From Halopseudomonas litoralis (lineage in GTDB: Bacteria; Pseudomonadota; Gammaproteobacteria; Pseudomonadales; Pseudomonadaceae), in NCBI RefSeq assembly GCF_900105005.1, contig NZ_LT629748.1, positions 3,162,001 through 3,226,000 on the forward strand: a stretch of 64,000 nucleotides of DNA, written 5' to 3'. Under the pieces are notes generated by a model. The model was given only the letters and a program-made list of their open reading frames with translations, searched no databases and had not been told where the DNA came from. This document shows positions 17,083 to 25,605 of the stretch, piece after piece (the first letter of the stretch is position 1; every line of letters starts with the position of its first letter). The position numbers were made by a program, and so were the translations under genes.

Positions 17083-17119
17083 CTGCTTTTCCTCGTTCTA
17101 TCAGATGCCGGTGGATGGC

Positions 17120-17878
17120 TTATATAGCCAGCAATCCACCATCAATGACGATATCCGATCCGGTGATGAAGGACGCCTCATCGGATGCCAGGTAAACGGC
17201 CAGCGAGACAACCTCTTCGGGCTGTCCGGGCCTGTCCATCAGCACGCCGTCGAGCAGCGCGGCACGCGCTACCGGGTTTTCCATGAACGCGGCGGTACCC
17301 GGCGTGGCGACAAAACCAGGACTGATACTGATCGCACGAATGCCCGCGGGCGCGCCTTCGACGGCGAGTTGGCGGGTAAAGGAAACCACGGCTCCCTTGG
17401 CTGCCGAATGCGCCGAGATACCGGCTACTTTGGAGCCACCCCAGGCAGCGGTGGACGATACATTCAGAATCACCCCCTTGCGTTCCGCCAGATGATTCCA
17501 GGCGTACTTGGTGGTGTAGAAGATCAGATCCACTTCGTTGCGAATAGTGAAGTGCCAGTCTTCGATGGTCATATCCTGAACCGGCGCAAAACGTGCAGCA
17601 GATGCGTTGTTATACAGAACGTCAATCCGGCCATGTTCGGCTACGGCAGACTCGACCCAGGCCTTGGCCTGCTCATGGTCGCCAAGATCGACCGGCGCGT
17701 ACCCGTAGAGAGTGAACCCTTCCTGAGACAGCAGTTCAGCCGTCACCTTGTTTTCGGCTTCGTTGGTATCACAGCCAACCACGATCGCACCCTCACGGGC
17801 AAAACGCAGCGCTGCAACCCTGCCTTGCCCACCGCCCGTTCCGGTGATGAGCGCAACCTTGCCTTCCAGACGTCCCAT
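17120..17878 (-). CDS. SDR dehydrogenase with His at the catalytic Tyr position (ditB position)
   Basis: A 252-residue SDR: cofactor motif TGTGGGQGRVAA, NNASAARF, and FITGSDIVIDGG at the end. The active-site segment reads LNVSSTAAWGG ... ISAHSAAKGAVV, so His replaces the Tyr of YxxxK while Ser and Lys are kept; the codon is CAT. A subfamily of SDRs with HSAAKGA is known to me, so this is probably native rather than a defect. Its place before the ring-cleavage gene suggests cis-dihydrodiol dehydrogenase. GAGG precedes the ATG by 9 nt. Confidence 0.86.
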   Translation of the reverse strand: MGRLEGKVALITGTGGGQGRVAALRFAREGAIVVGCDTNEAENKVTAELLSQEGFTLYGYAPVDLGDHEQAKAWVESAVAEHGRIDVLYNNASAARFAPVQDMTIEDWHFTIRNEVDLIFYTTKYAWNHLAERKGVILNVSSTAAWGGSKVAGISAHSAAKGAVVSFTRQLAVEGAPAGIRAISISPGFVATPGTAAFMENPVARAALLDGVLMDRPGQPEEVVSLAVYLASDEASFITGSDIVIDGGLLAI

Positions 17879-17928
17879 AGCAATCTACCTCGTCAAAATA
17901 TTTTATTATTTGCTGGAGAGTACGATGC

Positions 17929-18150
17929 TCAGGGTTTGATTTCTTCCAGCCATAGGGCCTCGGCAGGACAGGCTTCGGCACCTTCACGCGCCGCCTCTTC
18001 CAACTCGGGCGTTACTTTGTCGTCTTCAAAGTAGACCAGGCCATCGGCATCAAGCTTGTAAACTTCTGGACAGATCGAAGCGCATAAGCCATACCCACAG
18101 CAGCGACCGCGATCAGCAACGGCACGGAAAACAACCTTATCTGAACTCAT
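17929..18150 (-). CDS. ditA3: 3Fe-4S-type ferredoxin of the dioxygenase
   Basis: A 73-residue ferredoxin. The cluster motif is RCCGYGLCASICP with a second CPAEAL near the C-terminus; spacing C-x2-Y-x2-C-x3-CP has Tyr where a fourth ligand would sit, so a [3Fe-4S] cluster is likely. DitA is known to use this unusual ferredoxin type instead of a Rieske ferredoxin. The start MSSDKVV is chosen from AGAGGA 7 nt upstream and from family length. The frame is open upstream, and an ATG at 18237 also has a good AAAGGG site; using it would add 29 atypical residues. First gene of the A3-B-C-D-E unit. Confidence 0.87.
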   Translation of the reverse strand: MSSDKVVFRAVADRGRCCGYGLCASICPEVYKLDADGLVYFEDDKVTPELEEAAREGAEACPAEALWLEEIKP

Positions 18151-18387
18151 ACTCTTATCCTCTTTGTCAGGCTCAGCTATAGGAAGATAATGAACAAAAA
18201 ATTCATTTTTGTAAATTTTTAGTTGATGAATCACCATTATTTTCCCTTTAATCAGTGAGCTGCAGCGTAGCACCTGCACCCACTCAACGGATAACTCCTT
18301 TAAAATTAGCGAGTAAACGTACATAAAACCTTCTTTACGGCGATATTCTTAATACATACATAAAGTACTTTTATGTTTAATTTACCT

Positions 18388-18416
18388 CATCACGTGCCGC
18401 ATATCGGCACGTGATG
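18388..18416 (-). terminator. 12-bp perfect hairpin after the lipoprotein hydrolase
   Basis: CATCACGTGCCG (18388-18399) pairs with CGGCACGTGATG (18405-18416) around CATAT, 11 nt beyond the hydrolase stop codon on the minus strand. No T-run follows. It separates the P450 operon from the ditA3 promoter, where AT-rich sequence includes the palindrome AAAGTACTTT at 18362-18371. Confidence 0.55.
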
Positions 18417-18427
18417 AAGCGTACATC

Positions 18428-19888
18428 TCAGGGCAGAATCTGCACCCGGGCCGCCGCATCGATAAGGGCTTGCCCATCCACAGGACGAATATGGCCCCTG
18501 TCCACCGCCGCCTCGGTAGCCGTAGTCCACGCCGTTACGAAGGCCTGCTGCGTCGGATACAAGGTGTCGAGCTCACCCGCTCTGAGCGGCTCGGTAGTTC
18601 CGAATAGCAAGCAAAAGCCTTCGCCCCCGGTGTTACCCGTGCCACTCAATGCCGCTAGCGGCACGTCGACAAAGGGCGTGCGGATGCCACCCAGGGCATT
18701 GCCCTGTGCATCTCGCGCATAGCCAGGGCTATAGAGCGTAAAGTCGGTAGCCTGCAAGATTTCTGCCGAAGCCGGTGGCGTACCGGTTGTGACCCATTCA
18801 TTGAGTGCATGCACCGCGGCGCTCAGCACAAAACTCATCGGACCGGCATTGATTGGTTTGTCGCAGTTGATGAATCCGAACACCGTGCTCGGCGGGTCGA
18901 GCAGTGCTTCAAGGGCGAGTACTGCGCCCTCTTCATCGCCCGTATCAATCAATCCGATGCCGCCGCCGTATACGTCAAAGTGAGCCGTTCCGGCGACTTC
19001 CCAGAGCCGGTACGTGGAGGTATCGGCCTGGCGCGTCACCTCGTTGACATCGGTTTCCGACTGGAACATCAGCACCGGTACGCCGAGGTCAGAGCGAATT
19101 TCCGTCGAACCGGAGACGTCATCGGCTGTGGCCAGCGGCGCGGCATTGGCCAGGCGGCTTTGCAGCAGGTAACCATCATAGACAGTCACCAACGGGTGGA
19201 CAGCGTTGGCATAGGAGACCAGCCGGTAGGCGGATTGCGACTCCCCTGCCGCCAGCACCCGCTTGGGTTGCAGTCCATTCAGCAGAACATCAGCATGATC
19301 CCGCACAGCCTGCCCAGCTTGCGAGAAAATATCGTACGAATAGTTGTCCCCAGGGTGCAGCAGATTGGCATATCGCTCGGGATCCATCGTTTTGGTGCTG
19401 GCCACCCCCGCTGCCTGCGCGGACAGGCTGATCAGTGCATAGCCTTCGCGAATCAACTCGTTGTGCGTATAGGTCCAGACCGGGCTGGAATCGCTCCCGC
19501 TGGTCACGTTCATCCACTCGACGATTACAGTGCCATTGAACGCTTCGGCATCCAGTGGCTGGTAGACAACCGCCCGCGTGACATAAGCCGCGCTGTCATT
19601 CTTCTCGACGTCCCACTGCCCATCCGTACCGAGCGACTGCCCACCCTTTGGCAGGTAAGAAACAGCAGTCCCAGAGAGGATGAACTCCTGTTCACTGTAG
19701 CCAACACTGTCCATCGCAAACTGCAGGTCTGCGGCCAGAGCCGCCTGCCCCGCGCCGCCGGTAGCCGCTTCAATATTCGGCACCTCCGCGCGGCGCTCGT
19801 CCTCCTTGCTGTCATCGTTGTCATCACTATTGCAGCCGCCCAAAGCCAGGGTGGCAGCGAGCAGAGTTGCGCCGAATACCTTATGCAT
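18428..19888 (-). CDS. Exported lipoprotein alpha/beta hydrolase-domain protein
   Basis: A 486-residue protein starting MHKVFGATLLAATLALGGCN: a type II signal peptide with lipobox LGGC, so it is probably anchored in a membrane. The mature part has an alpha/beta hydrolase pattern: nucleophile elbow AAGESQSAYRL, a later ESETDVNE-type acidic segment (MFQSETDVNEV) and EVAGTAHFDVYG with the likely catalytic His. It resembles the large 'alpha/beta hydrolase domain' family; esterase or lactonase activity is plausible. The start is set by AGGAG 6 nt before ATG 19888. It lies 106 nt after the aldehyde dehydrogenase, likely in the same operon. Confidence 0.78.
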   Translation of the reverse strand: MHKVFGATLLAATLALGGCNSDDNDDSKEDERRAEVPNIEAATGGAGQAALAADLQFAMDSVGYSEQEFILSGTAVSYLPKGGQSLGTDGQWDVEKNDSAAYVTRAVVYQPLDAEAFNGTVIVEWMNVTSGSDSSPVWTYTHNELIREGYALISLSAQAAGVASTKTMDPERYANLLHPGDNYSYDIFSQAGQAVRDHADVLLNGLQPKRVLAAGESQSAYRLVSYANAVHPLVTVYDGYLLQSRLANAAPLATADDVSGSTEIRSDLGVPVLMFQSETDVNEVTRQADTSTYRLWEVAGTAHFDVYGGGIGLIDTGDEEGAVLALEALLDPPSTVFGFINCDKPINAGPMSFVLSAAVHALNEWVTTGTPPASAEILQATDFTLYSPGYARDAQGNALGGIRTPFVDVPLAALSGTGNTGGEGFCLLFGTTEPLRAGELDTLYPTQQAFVTAWTTATEAAVDRGHIRPVDGQALIDAAARVQILP

Positions 19889-19994
19889 GGTGTCTCCTAC
19901 GAACCTTGTTGTAGTTGTTGTTGGTATGTACACAGCCTGCCCTGGCTCGGTCGCTCGATGGTCGATGCTCACCGCGCCAGGGCTCGTCGAGGGT

Positions 19995-21485
19995 TCAGCG
20001 CCCGATGGGATAGATGATGGATTTTTCTTCGGTGAACTCATTGAGCCAGTCAGGTCCGAACTCACGACCTATACCTGAGCGCTTGAAGCCGCCAATAGGC
20101 GCGTAGGGCATGGTTCCGCCACCCCCGTTAAGGTAGACGCTGCCGGCACGGATGCGCCTGGCCATCTTGTACGCAACGGCGGCATCGGCGGTCATTACTC
20201 CGCCGTTGAGCCCAAATCGTGAATCATTGGCAATGGCGATAGCCTCTTCGTCGGTGTCGAAACCGATCACTACGCCAACCGGACCGAAGACCTCTTCCTG
20301 GGCGATGGTCATGTCATTGGTGACGTCATCAAACAGAGTGATGTCGACAAAAAAACCTTTCTCCTGGCCGGCCGGACGACCGCCCCCGCAGACCAACTTT
20401 GCGCCTTGCTCAAGCCCACTGGCAATGAGGCCTTCGACTTTGGCGCGCTGCGACTCTCGAATCAGCGGCCCCATCATCACGCTCGGATCCGCCGGATCAC
20501 CCACCTTGAACTGGCCGCCAACGGCACGAGCGCATTGCACAAACTGCTCGCGGACCGAGTTGTGCACCACAAAACGCGTCAGTAGCGCACAGCCCTGCCC
20601 CGCATTGATCATCAGCCCGGCGACGGCGCCCATGGCAGCCGTCTGAATGTCGGCATCGGCTCGTACGATCAGCGCGGACTTGCCGCCCAGCTCCAAATGC
20701 ACCCGCTTCAAGGTGGCAGCTGCCTGGGTCATGATGCTGATGCCGACCGCCTCCGAGCCGGTAAACGATACCAAGTCCACCCGCGGATCGCTGCTCAGCA
20801 GGCTGCCCACCTCGACACCACCGGTGACGATATTCAATACCCCTTCGGGCAAACCTATTTCCTCGGCAATCTCGCCGAACAGCAAGGCCGAGTAAGGCGT
20901 AAAGGGTGACGGCTTGAGCACCAGGGTGTTGCCTGCCAGCAGCGCCGGAAAGACCTTGGCCAGATTCAGCAGGAAGGGAAAATTGTAGCCAGTAATTCCC
21001 GACACCACGCCAACCGGTTCGCGCTCAATGCTGCCGCTTCCCAGGATCATCGGGCCACCAGGGTTCATCGGATTGGGCACCGCTTCGACCGGGATCTGCC
21101 GGGCCTCGGTCACCAGGGATCGGTCGATGGCCTTCAGGACATGCCCGAGCGGCATATCTACCTGCATGGCCTGGGTGACCATTTGCGAACAGCCGACTTC
21201 GGCCACAATAAGCGCAGCGATCTGTTCCCGCCGGCTTACCAGCGCCGCGTGCATGCGCCGCATGTACCCCGCCCGCTCGGCCATGCTCAGCCAGGGCCAT
21301 GGACCGTGATCAAAGGCCTCGCGGGCGGCTGCAATTGCCGCCTCGGCAGCCGCCAAGTTACCAACCGGGGCATGGCCAATCACCTCTTCAGTGGCCGGGT
21401 TGATGATCGCTTCAGCGCCTTCGCTACCCGCTTCCCAGCGGCCGTTTATGTAGAATTTGTTCAGGTGGGTAAATGGGATAGTCAT
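19995..21485 (-). CDS. Aldehyde dehydrogenase (NAD-dependent)
   Basis: A 496-residue ALDH. The general-base Glu is in HLELGGKSALIV, the nucleophile Cys in INAGQGCALLTRF, and the family motifs GYNFPFLLNLAKVFPALLAGN and QEEVFGPVGVVI are intact. It would oxidise the aldehyde made by the GMC enzyme to a carboxylate. AAGGAG precedes the start, which overlaps the GMC stop by 4 nt (ATGA). It is part of the P450-ferredoxin-GMC-ALDH cassette. Confidence 0.93.
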   Translation of the reverse strand: MTIPFTHLNKFYINGRWEAGSEGAEAIINPATEEVIGHAPVGNLAAAEAAIAAAREAFDHGPWPWLSMAERAGYMRRMHAALVSRREQIAALIVAEVGCSQMVTQAMQVDMPLGHVLKAIDRSLVTEARQIPVEAVPNPMNPGGPMILGSGSIEREPVGVVSGITGYNFPFLLNLAKVFPALLAGNTLVLKPSPFTPYSALLFGEIAEEIGLPEGVLNIVTGGVEVGSLLSSDPRVDLVSFTGSEAVGISIMTQAAATLKRVHLELGGKSALIVRADADIQTAAMGAVAGLMINAGQGCALLTRFVVHNSVREQFVQCARAVGGQFKVGDPADPSVMMGPLIRESQRAKVEGLIASGLEQGAKLVCGGGRPAGQEKGFFVDITLFDDVTNDMTIAQEEVFGPVGVVIGFDTDEEAIAIANDSRFGLNGGVMTADAAVAYKMARRIRAGSVYLNGGGGTMPYAPIGGFKRSGIGREFGPDWLNEFTEEKSIIYPIGR

Positions 21486-23110
21486 GCTGCGTTCGCTCCT
21501 TGCTGATTCGCACCAGCGATGATTTCCGCCGCACGCATGGCGATAGCCATGGCCGGCGCGTTGGTGTTGCCCGATACCAGCGCGGGCATGATCGATGTAT
21601 CTATCACCCGCAGGCCGTCAACCCCGCGCACCCTGAGCTCGGGGTCCAGCACGGCGTGCTCGTCAGCGCCCATGCGGCAGGTGCCTGCCACGTGAAACGC
21701 GGTCTGGCCAAAGCGGCGAAAGGAGGCAAGCATTTCTTCGTCACTCTGCACCTGCGAACCGGGCGTCAGCTCTTCTACCAGGAAAGGCCTGAGTGACGGT
21801 TGCGCCGCCAGCTTACGGATCCATTTCAGCAGCGAGATCGCTGCCGTCTGGTCCGCTTCGGCGCTGAGGTAATTGGCGACGATTCTTGGCGGCACCGCCG
21901 GGTCGGCCGACTCGATGCGTATCTCTCCCTGGCTCTGCGGGTGCATGAAATACCCGCCAAGGGTTATCCCCGGCTGTTTATCAATCGCCACGGTCTTGCC
22001 GTCGCCATCCATTGAGAACAGGCTCACCCCGATCTGCGCATCGGGACGCTCCAGTCCAGGCCGGGTTTTTACGAAGCCCCCTGCTTCGTGTGCAGCGTGG
22101 GTCATGGGGCCTTTCTTGCCGAGAAAATAACTCAGCACCGAGCGGGCTAATCCCAATCCGGCGAAGCAATGGTTGAAGCTGCCCCGGGTGACCCGGAACT
22201 GCGCGGCTATATAGACGTGCTCACGCAGATTGCGCCCCACGTCCGGGGCGTTCTGGATGACCGGAATCCCCAGCGATTGCAGCAAGTGGGCAGGGCCTAT
22301 GCCGGACAGCTGCAATAACTTCGGCGACTCGATCGCGCCGGCACAAAGCAGCACTTCACGCTGGCAGCGGATACGGCGTTCGCCTTCCTTTCCACGCACC
22401 TGGACCGCGATGGCGCGGCGCCCCTCGAACTTGATGCGCTGTACATTAGTGCTCGTCATCACAGTCAGATTGGGCCGCGTACGTACCGGGTCGAGAAACG
22501 CCTTGGCGGCGCTGAAGCGTTGCCCCTTCCAAGTGTTTTGCGGCTGATAGCCGAACCCGCCTCGCGTCACCGAGTCCACATGATTGGTATCCGCGACGGT
22601 CGCCGTACCGATATGAGCGACAGCATCGATGATCGCATCGCACAACTCATCGCCCGGGGGGTGCACAGTCACCTTCAATGGTCCGCCCACACCCCGCCAC
22701 TCGGAACTGCCAAGCTGGTGATCTTCCATGGCGACAAATTGCCGGCCCATATCCTGCCAACCCCAGCCGGTACATCCCTGCGCCTCCCAGGCGTCGTAGT
22801 CGGCGGGTGCGCCACGCACGTAAACCATGCCATTCACCGAGCTGGAGCCGCCAATAGCCTTACCCTTCAGCCACAATTCTGTGGCCATGCCCTCTCCCCG
22901 TGATGCCTGATAATCCCAAACGTGCGGGTTGCCGGGCATGAGCAGCTTGCCTATGCCTCGCGGCATGGCAATCAAGGGGCTGGTGTGCTCCGGACCGCTC
23001 TCGATCAGCAACACCGAGACACAGGGGTCGGTCGAGAGCCGGTTCGCCATTACGCAGCCGGCCGACCCCGCTCCAACGATGATGTAGTCGTAGCTTTGTT
23101 TCATGTTCAT
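21482..23110 (-). CDS. GMC-family FAD alcohol dehydrogenase
   Basis: A 542-residue glucose-methanol-choline oxidoreductase. It has the N-terminal FAD motif YDYIIVGAGSAGCVMANRL, GGSSSVNGMVYVRG, the SPKLLQLSGIGP motif and the C-terminal FHVAGTCRMG and VSGNTNAPAMAIAMRAAE with the catalytic His-Asn pair. Such enzymes (like AlkJ) oxidise alcohols and pass electrons to quinones. The context, after a P450 and before an ALDH, points to a primary alcohol made by the P450. It overlaps both neighbours by 4 nt. Confidence 0.92.
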   Translation of the reverse strand: MNMKQSYDYIIVGAGSAGCVMANRLSTDPCVSVLLIESGPEHTSPLIAMPRGIGKLLMPGNPHVWDYQASRGEGMATELWLKGKAIGGSSSVNGMVYVRGAPADYDAWEAQGCTGWGWQDMGRQFVAMEDHQLGSSEWRGVGGPLKVTVHPPGDELCDAIIDAVAHIGTATVADTNHVDSVTRGGFGYQPQNTWKGQRFSAAKAFLDPVRTRPNLTVMTSTNVQRIKFEGRRAIAVQVRGKEGERRIRCQREVLLCAGAIESPKLLQLSGIGPAHLLQSLGIPVIQNAPDVGRNLREHVYIAAQFRVTRGSFNHCFAGLGLARSVLSYFLGKKGPMTHAAHEAGGFVKTRPGLERPDAQIGVSLFSMDGDGKTVAIDKQPGITLGGYFMHPQSQGEIRIESADPAVPPRIVANYLSAEADQTAAISLLKWIRKLAAQPSLRPFLVEELTPGSQVQSDEEMLASFRRFGQTAFHVAGTCRMGADEHAVLDPELRVRGVDGLRVIDTSIMPALVSGNTNAPAMAIAMRAAEIIAGANQQGANAA

Positions 23111-23346
23111 TGCTCCTGTCCTTTATTCAGTCCGTTGCCTGGGGGGTTTGCAGGTTCATCTACGATGTGGATCACCCGCTCGGGGCAAGCCTTGGCGCCG
23201 CGCCGGGCAAGGGCCTGCTGCCCGACCTCTACGTCGAATCCATCGGTACTGATGTAGCCGTTGTCATCGAGTTCATAAAGCCCCGGCGCGACCTCATTGC
23301 AGCGCGCGTGTCCGGCACAGGCCTTGTTGTCGACGATGATTTTCAT
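23107..23346 (-). CDS. 3Fe-4S ferredoxin of the P450
   Basis: A 79-residue small ferredoxin: MKIIVDNKACAGHARCNEVAP with a second ACPERVI. The pattern C-x2-H-x2-C and a third CP is that of P450-linked [3Fe-4S] ferredoxins. The start MKIIVDN is chosen because it overlaps the P450 stop by 4 nt (ATGA), and a longer start at 23367 would lie inside the P450 gene. It would reduce the P450 encoded directly upstream. No dedicated reductase is adjacent. Confidence 0.88.
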   Translation of the reverse strand: MKIIVDNKACAGHARCNEVAPGLYELDDNGYISTDGFDVEVGQQALARRGAKACPERVIHIVDEPANPPGNGLNKGQEQ

Positions 23347-24587
23347 TTGGCTTCTTTCACATCCCATTCCAGATGCAGCTCTTCCATACCGAATATGCCG
23401 AAGGCGTTGAAGCGCGGCTTGGTACCGGTTGCGATGCGGAACGGTGGCACCTTGGTCAGCCAGAGTTCTAGCGCTATACGCAGTTCGCGACGGGCCAGGT
23501 GCGACCCTACACAGCGGTGCACGCCATACGAGAAAGCCATGTGTGGTGTATGCCCGGCGCTACGCAGGAAGTCGACCTTTTCCGGCTGGTCGAACACCTC
23601 GGGATCGAGGTTGGCCAACTCGGTACTGATCAACACGATGTCGCCCTTTTTCATCGTCGCCTCGCCGATTTGCACATCCCGAGTAACGGTACGGCGCATA
23701 TTGACGATGGAATAGGAACGCAGCATCTCTTCCACCGCATCTGGAATCAGCGTGGGGTCGGTGCGCAGTTGCGCCTGCTGCTCTGGATTACGCGCCAGAT
23801 GGCGAAAAAACAGTCCGATCGTCGAGGTAACAGTATCCAGCCCACCGATGAATATCAGAAAGTTGATGCCGAGCATTTCGTCATCGGTCAGCGGCCGGCC
23901 GTCAATCTGACTGGCCAGCAGGTAGCTGGTGAAATCATCGCCGGGATTGGTCCGGCATTCGGCGATGCGTGCCCGAATCCAACCAGTAATTTCGTGTGCA
24001 TTGTCCGTGACCACCTGGGAATCCGAGCTCTTGATCAGCGTCTGGGTCCAGTGCTGGAACAGCGGCCGGTGCTCCAGCGGCCAGCCCATCAGCTTTAGAA
24101 AAATCAACGTTGGGAACGGCTTGGCAAAGTCTTCATTGAAGTCGCAGCGCCCTGTCTGAGCGATGCCATCTATAAGTTGGGTCGCCAACTGGCGGATGTC
24201 CTGCTCCAACGCATTGACTTTTTTTGGCGTGAACAGCGGATTCAGCAAGGCACGGTACTTGGCATGGTCCGGCGGATCGACTTCAAGCGGCGCTAGGCGC
24301 CAGCTTTCGCCCAGCAGCATGGGATACGGCGTCAAGCCTGCGCTGCTGAAGGTCTCGGGATCCTGGAGGATGCGCCGCAGGTCTTCCGAGCGGCGTGGAA
24401 TCCAGGTGCCGGGCAGAAACCCAAGGCTCGGCACCCAGAAAATGGGTGGCATGCTCTCATGCAACTTGGCGGCCCAGGCATAGGCGTTTTCGCCCTGGGC
24501 GGTAAGCGCACCCCAAAGGTCGAAATTCTGGACTAGATGAGCAGGCACATGGGACGGTGTCGCGTTGGTCACGCTATCGGTACTCAT
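23343..24587 (-). CDS. Cytochrome P450, P450cam-like
   Basis: A 414-residue soluble bacterial P450. The haem ligand is Cys359 in FSYGVHRCVGSHLARREL; the I helix has FIGGLDTVTS and the K helix EEMLR. Several stretches (CDFNEDFAKPFPTLIF, GGLDTV, the helix L region) recall CYP101 P450cam. It probably hydroxylates an unactivated carbon of a terpenoid; the downstream alcohol and aldehyde dehydrogenases suggest a methyl or isopropyl group oxidised to a carboxylate. The start codon is preceded by a weak GGA site. It heads a leftward operon, divergent from the TetR gene at 24798. Confidence 0.92.
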   Translation of the reverse strand: MSTDSVTNATPSHVPAHLVQNFDLWGALTAQGENAYAWAAKLHESMPPIFWVPSLGFLPGTWIPRRSEDLRRILQDPETFSSAGLTPYPMLLGESWRLAPLEVDPPDHAKYRALLNPLFTPKKVNALEQDIRQLATQLIDGIAQTGRCDFNEDFAKPFPTLIFLKLMGWPLEHRPLFQHWTQTLIKSSDSQVVTDNAHEITGWIRARIAECRTNPGDDFTSYLLASQIDGRPLTDDEMLGINFLIFIGGLDTVTSTIGLFFRHLARNPEQQAQLRTDPTLIPDAVEEMLRSYSIVNMRRTVTRDVQIGEATMKKGDIVLISTELANLDPEVFDQPEKVDFLRSAGHTPHMAFSYGVHRCVGSHLARRELRIALELWLTKVPPFRIATGTKPRFNAFGIFGMEELHLEWDVKEAK

Positions 24588-24797
24588 TATTATTATCCGG
24601 TTTTTGTTGACGGCACAGATGAGTGTAGAGCCGCGCCAATTTGCGCCACAACAGACGGAATCCTACATTCGTTCGATTTCTAATACAGAATCCGCAATAG
24701 GGTTTAACTTGCCCGGCCCACGCCGCCTGTGTGAGTCTCGGACCTGAGCCTCATTTCGCGAGACCCTATCGCTTAAGAGACCAGCAGGAACGCGCCT

Positions 24798-25415
24798 TTG
24801 ACAGCCCCCCCGGAACACAGCAACGATGAAGATCAAACCGGTGATCGCCACAAGGCGAGAGCCCGGCGTACGCGGGAGCGGCTGCTCGATTCCATGTACC
24901 GACTGGCACTGGAAAAGGACTTCAGAGATATAACCGTGCAGGAGTTGTTCGAGCGCGCCGGGGTTGCGCGATCAACCTTCTACGCTCACTTCCGTGACAA
25001 AGAAGATCTTCTGGTTGCCGGTTACGAGAGCATCGGCACACCGACTACCCGGATGGTGCATGTATCAGGACATAAGCGCGTTGTACTGGATGCGTCGACC
25101 TGGCTGTTCATAGCCACCGAGCGGCATGCCTCCCTCACAACCTCGTTTTTCAACAGCCCTTCCCAGACCGTCATCCTCGCCCACCTGGAAAACGTCCTGC
25201 TCATTCAGGTTCGCGAACATTACCGCAAGCAAGGCTTTTATCAATCGGACGAACTACGCGGCGAAGTGGCAGTGCGCTGCTTTGTGGGCGCGCTTATCGG
25301 ACTCTGGTTATGGTGGGTGCGTCACGACTATCCCTACCCGGCCACCGACATGACCGAGGCATTCGACGCACTCATGAACAACGGCACCTGGCCCTCCCCC
25401 ATCGACGCCTCCTGA
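24798..25415 (+). CDS. TetR-family regulator, TTG start
   Basis: A 205-residue TetR protein; the HTH reads ITVQELFERAGVARSTFYAHFRDKEDLL. The C-terminal domain has LIGLWLWWVRHDYPYP. The frame begins with TTG at 24798, with AGGA 8 nt before it; the first in-frame ATG (24894) would cut into the DNA-binding domain. It is divergent from the P450 operon across a 210-bp gap that holds a GATTTCT-AATAC-AGAATC imperfect repeat at 24675-24692, and so probably represses that operon. Confidence 0.85.
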   Translation: MTAPPEHSNDEDQTGDRHKARARRTRERLLDSMYRLALEKDFRDITVQELFERAGVARSTFYAHFRDKEDLLVAGYESIGTPTTRMVHVSGHKRVVLDASTWLFIATERHASLTTSFFNSPSQTVILAHLENVLLIQVREHYRKQGFYQSDELRGEVAVRCFVGALIGLWLWWVRHDYPYPATDMTEAFDALMNNGTWPSPIDAS

Positions 25416-25494
25416 CAGCGCTGCCGATAACACCTGGCCTCCGACGCGCCATGACTGGCGGCGGCTCTTGTGACTATAAATTGCTACACAGCGC

Positions 25495-25521
25495 TAAAGT
25501 TCTGCCCCTTTCGGCCGAAAC
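25495..25521 (+). promoter_or_regulatory. Sigma-28 (FliA) type promoter for the chemoreceptor operon
   Basis: TAAAGTTC (25495-25502) and GCCGAAAC (25514-25521) are separated by exactly 11 nt. The flagellar sigma consensus is TAAAGTTT-N11-GCCGATAA, giving 7 of 8 and 6 of 8 matches. It lies 84 bp upstream of the chemoreceptor start, which fits co-regulation with motility genes. Confidence 0.65.
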
Positions 25522-25605
25522 CCCTGACGACTTACTGAACATATTTTTAATTAATGTTTAATTTCTCTTAGCTTCGTCAGTTCGCATCTCACCGGGGGCC
25601 CAGTA

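Noticed and set aside
18809..20017. Open frame of 402 codons on the plus strand
   Set aside because: It is fully antisense to the lipoprotein hydrolase, with no ribosome site and no known motifs; the opposite frame has a signal peptide and a hydrolase fold.
24675..24692. TetR operator between P450 and TetR 24798
   Set aside because: GATTTCT/AGAATC needs a bulge to pair, so it is only mentioned in the gene note and not called as a site.
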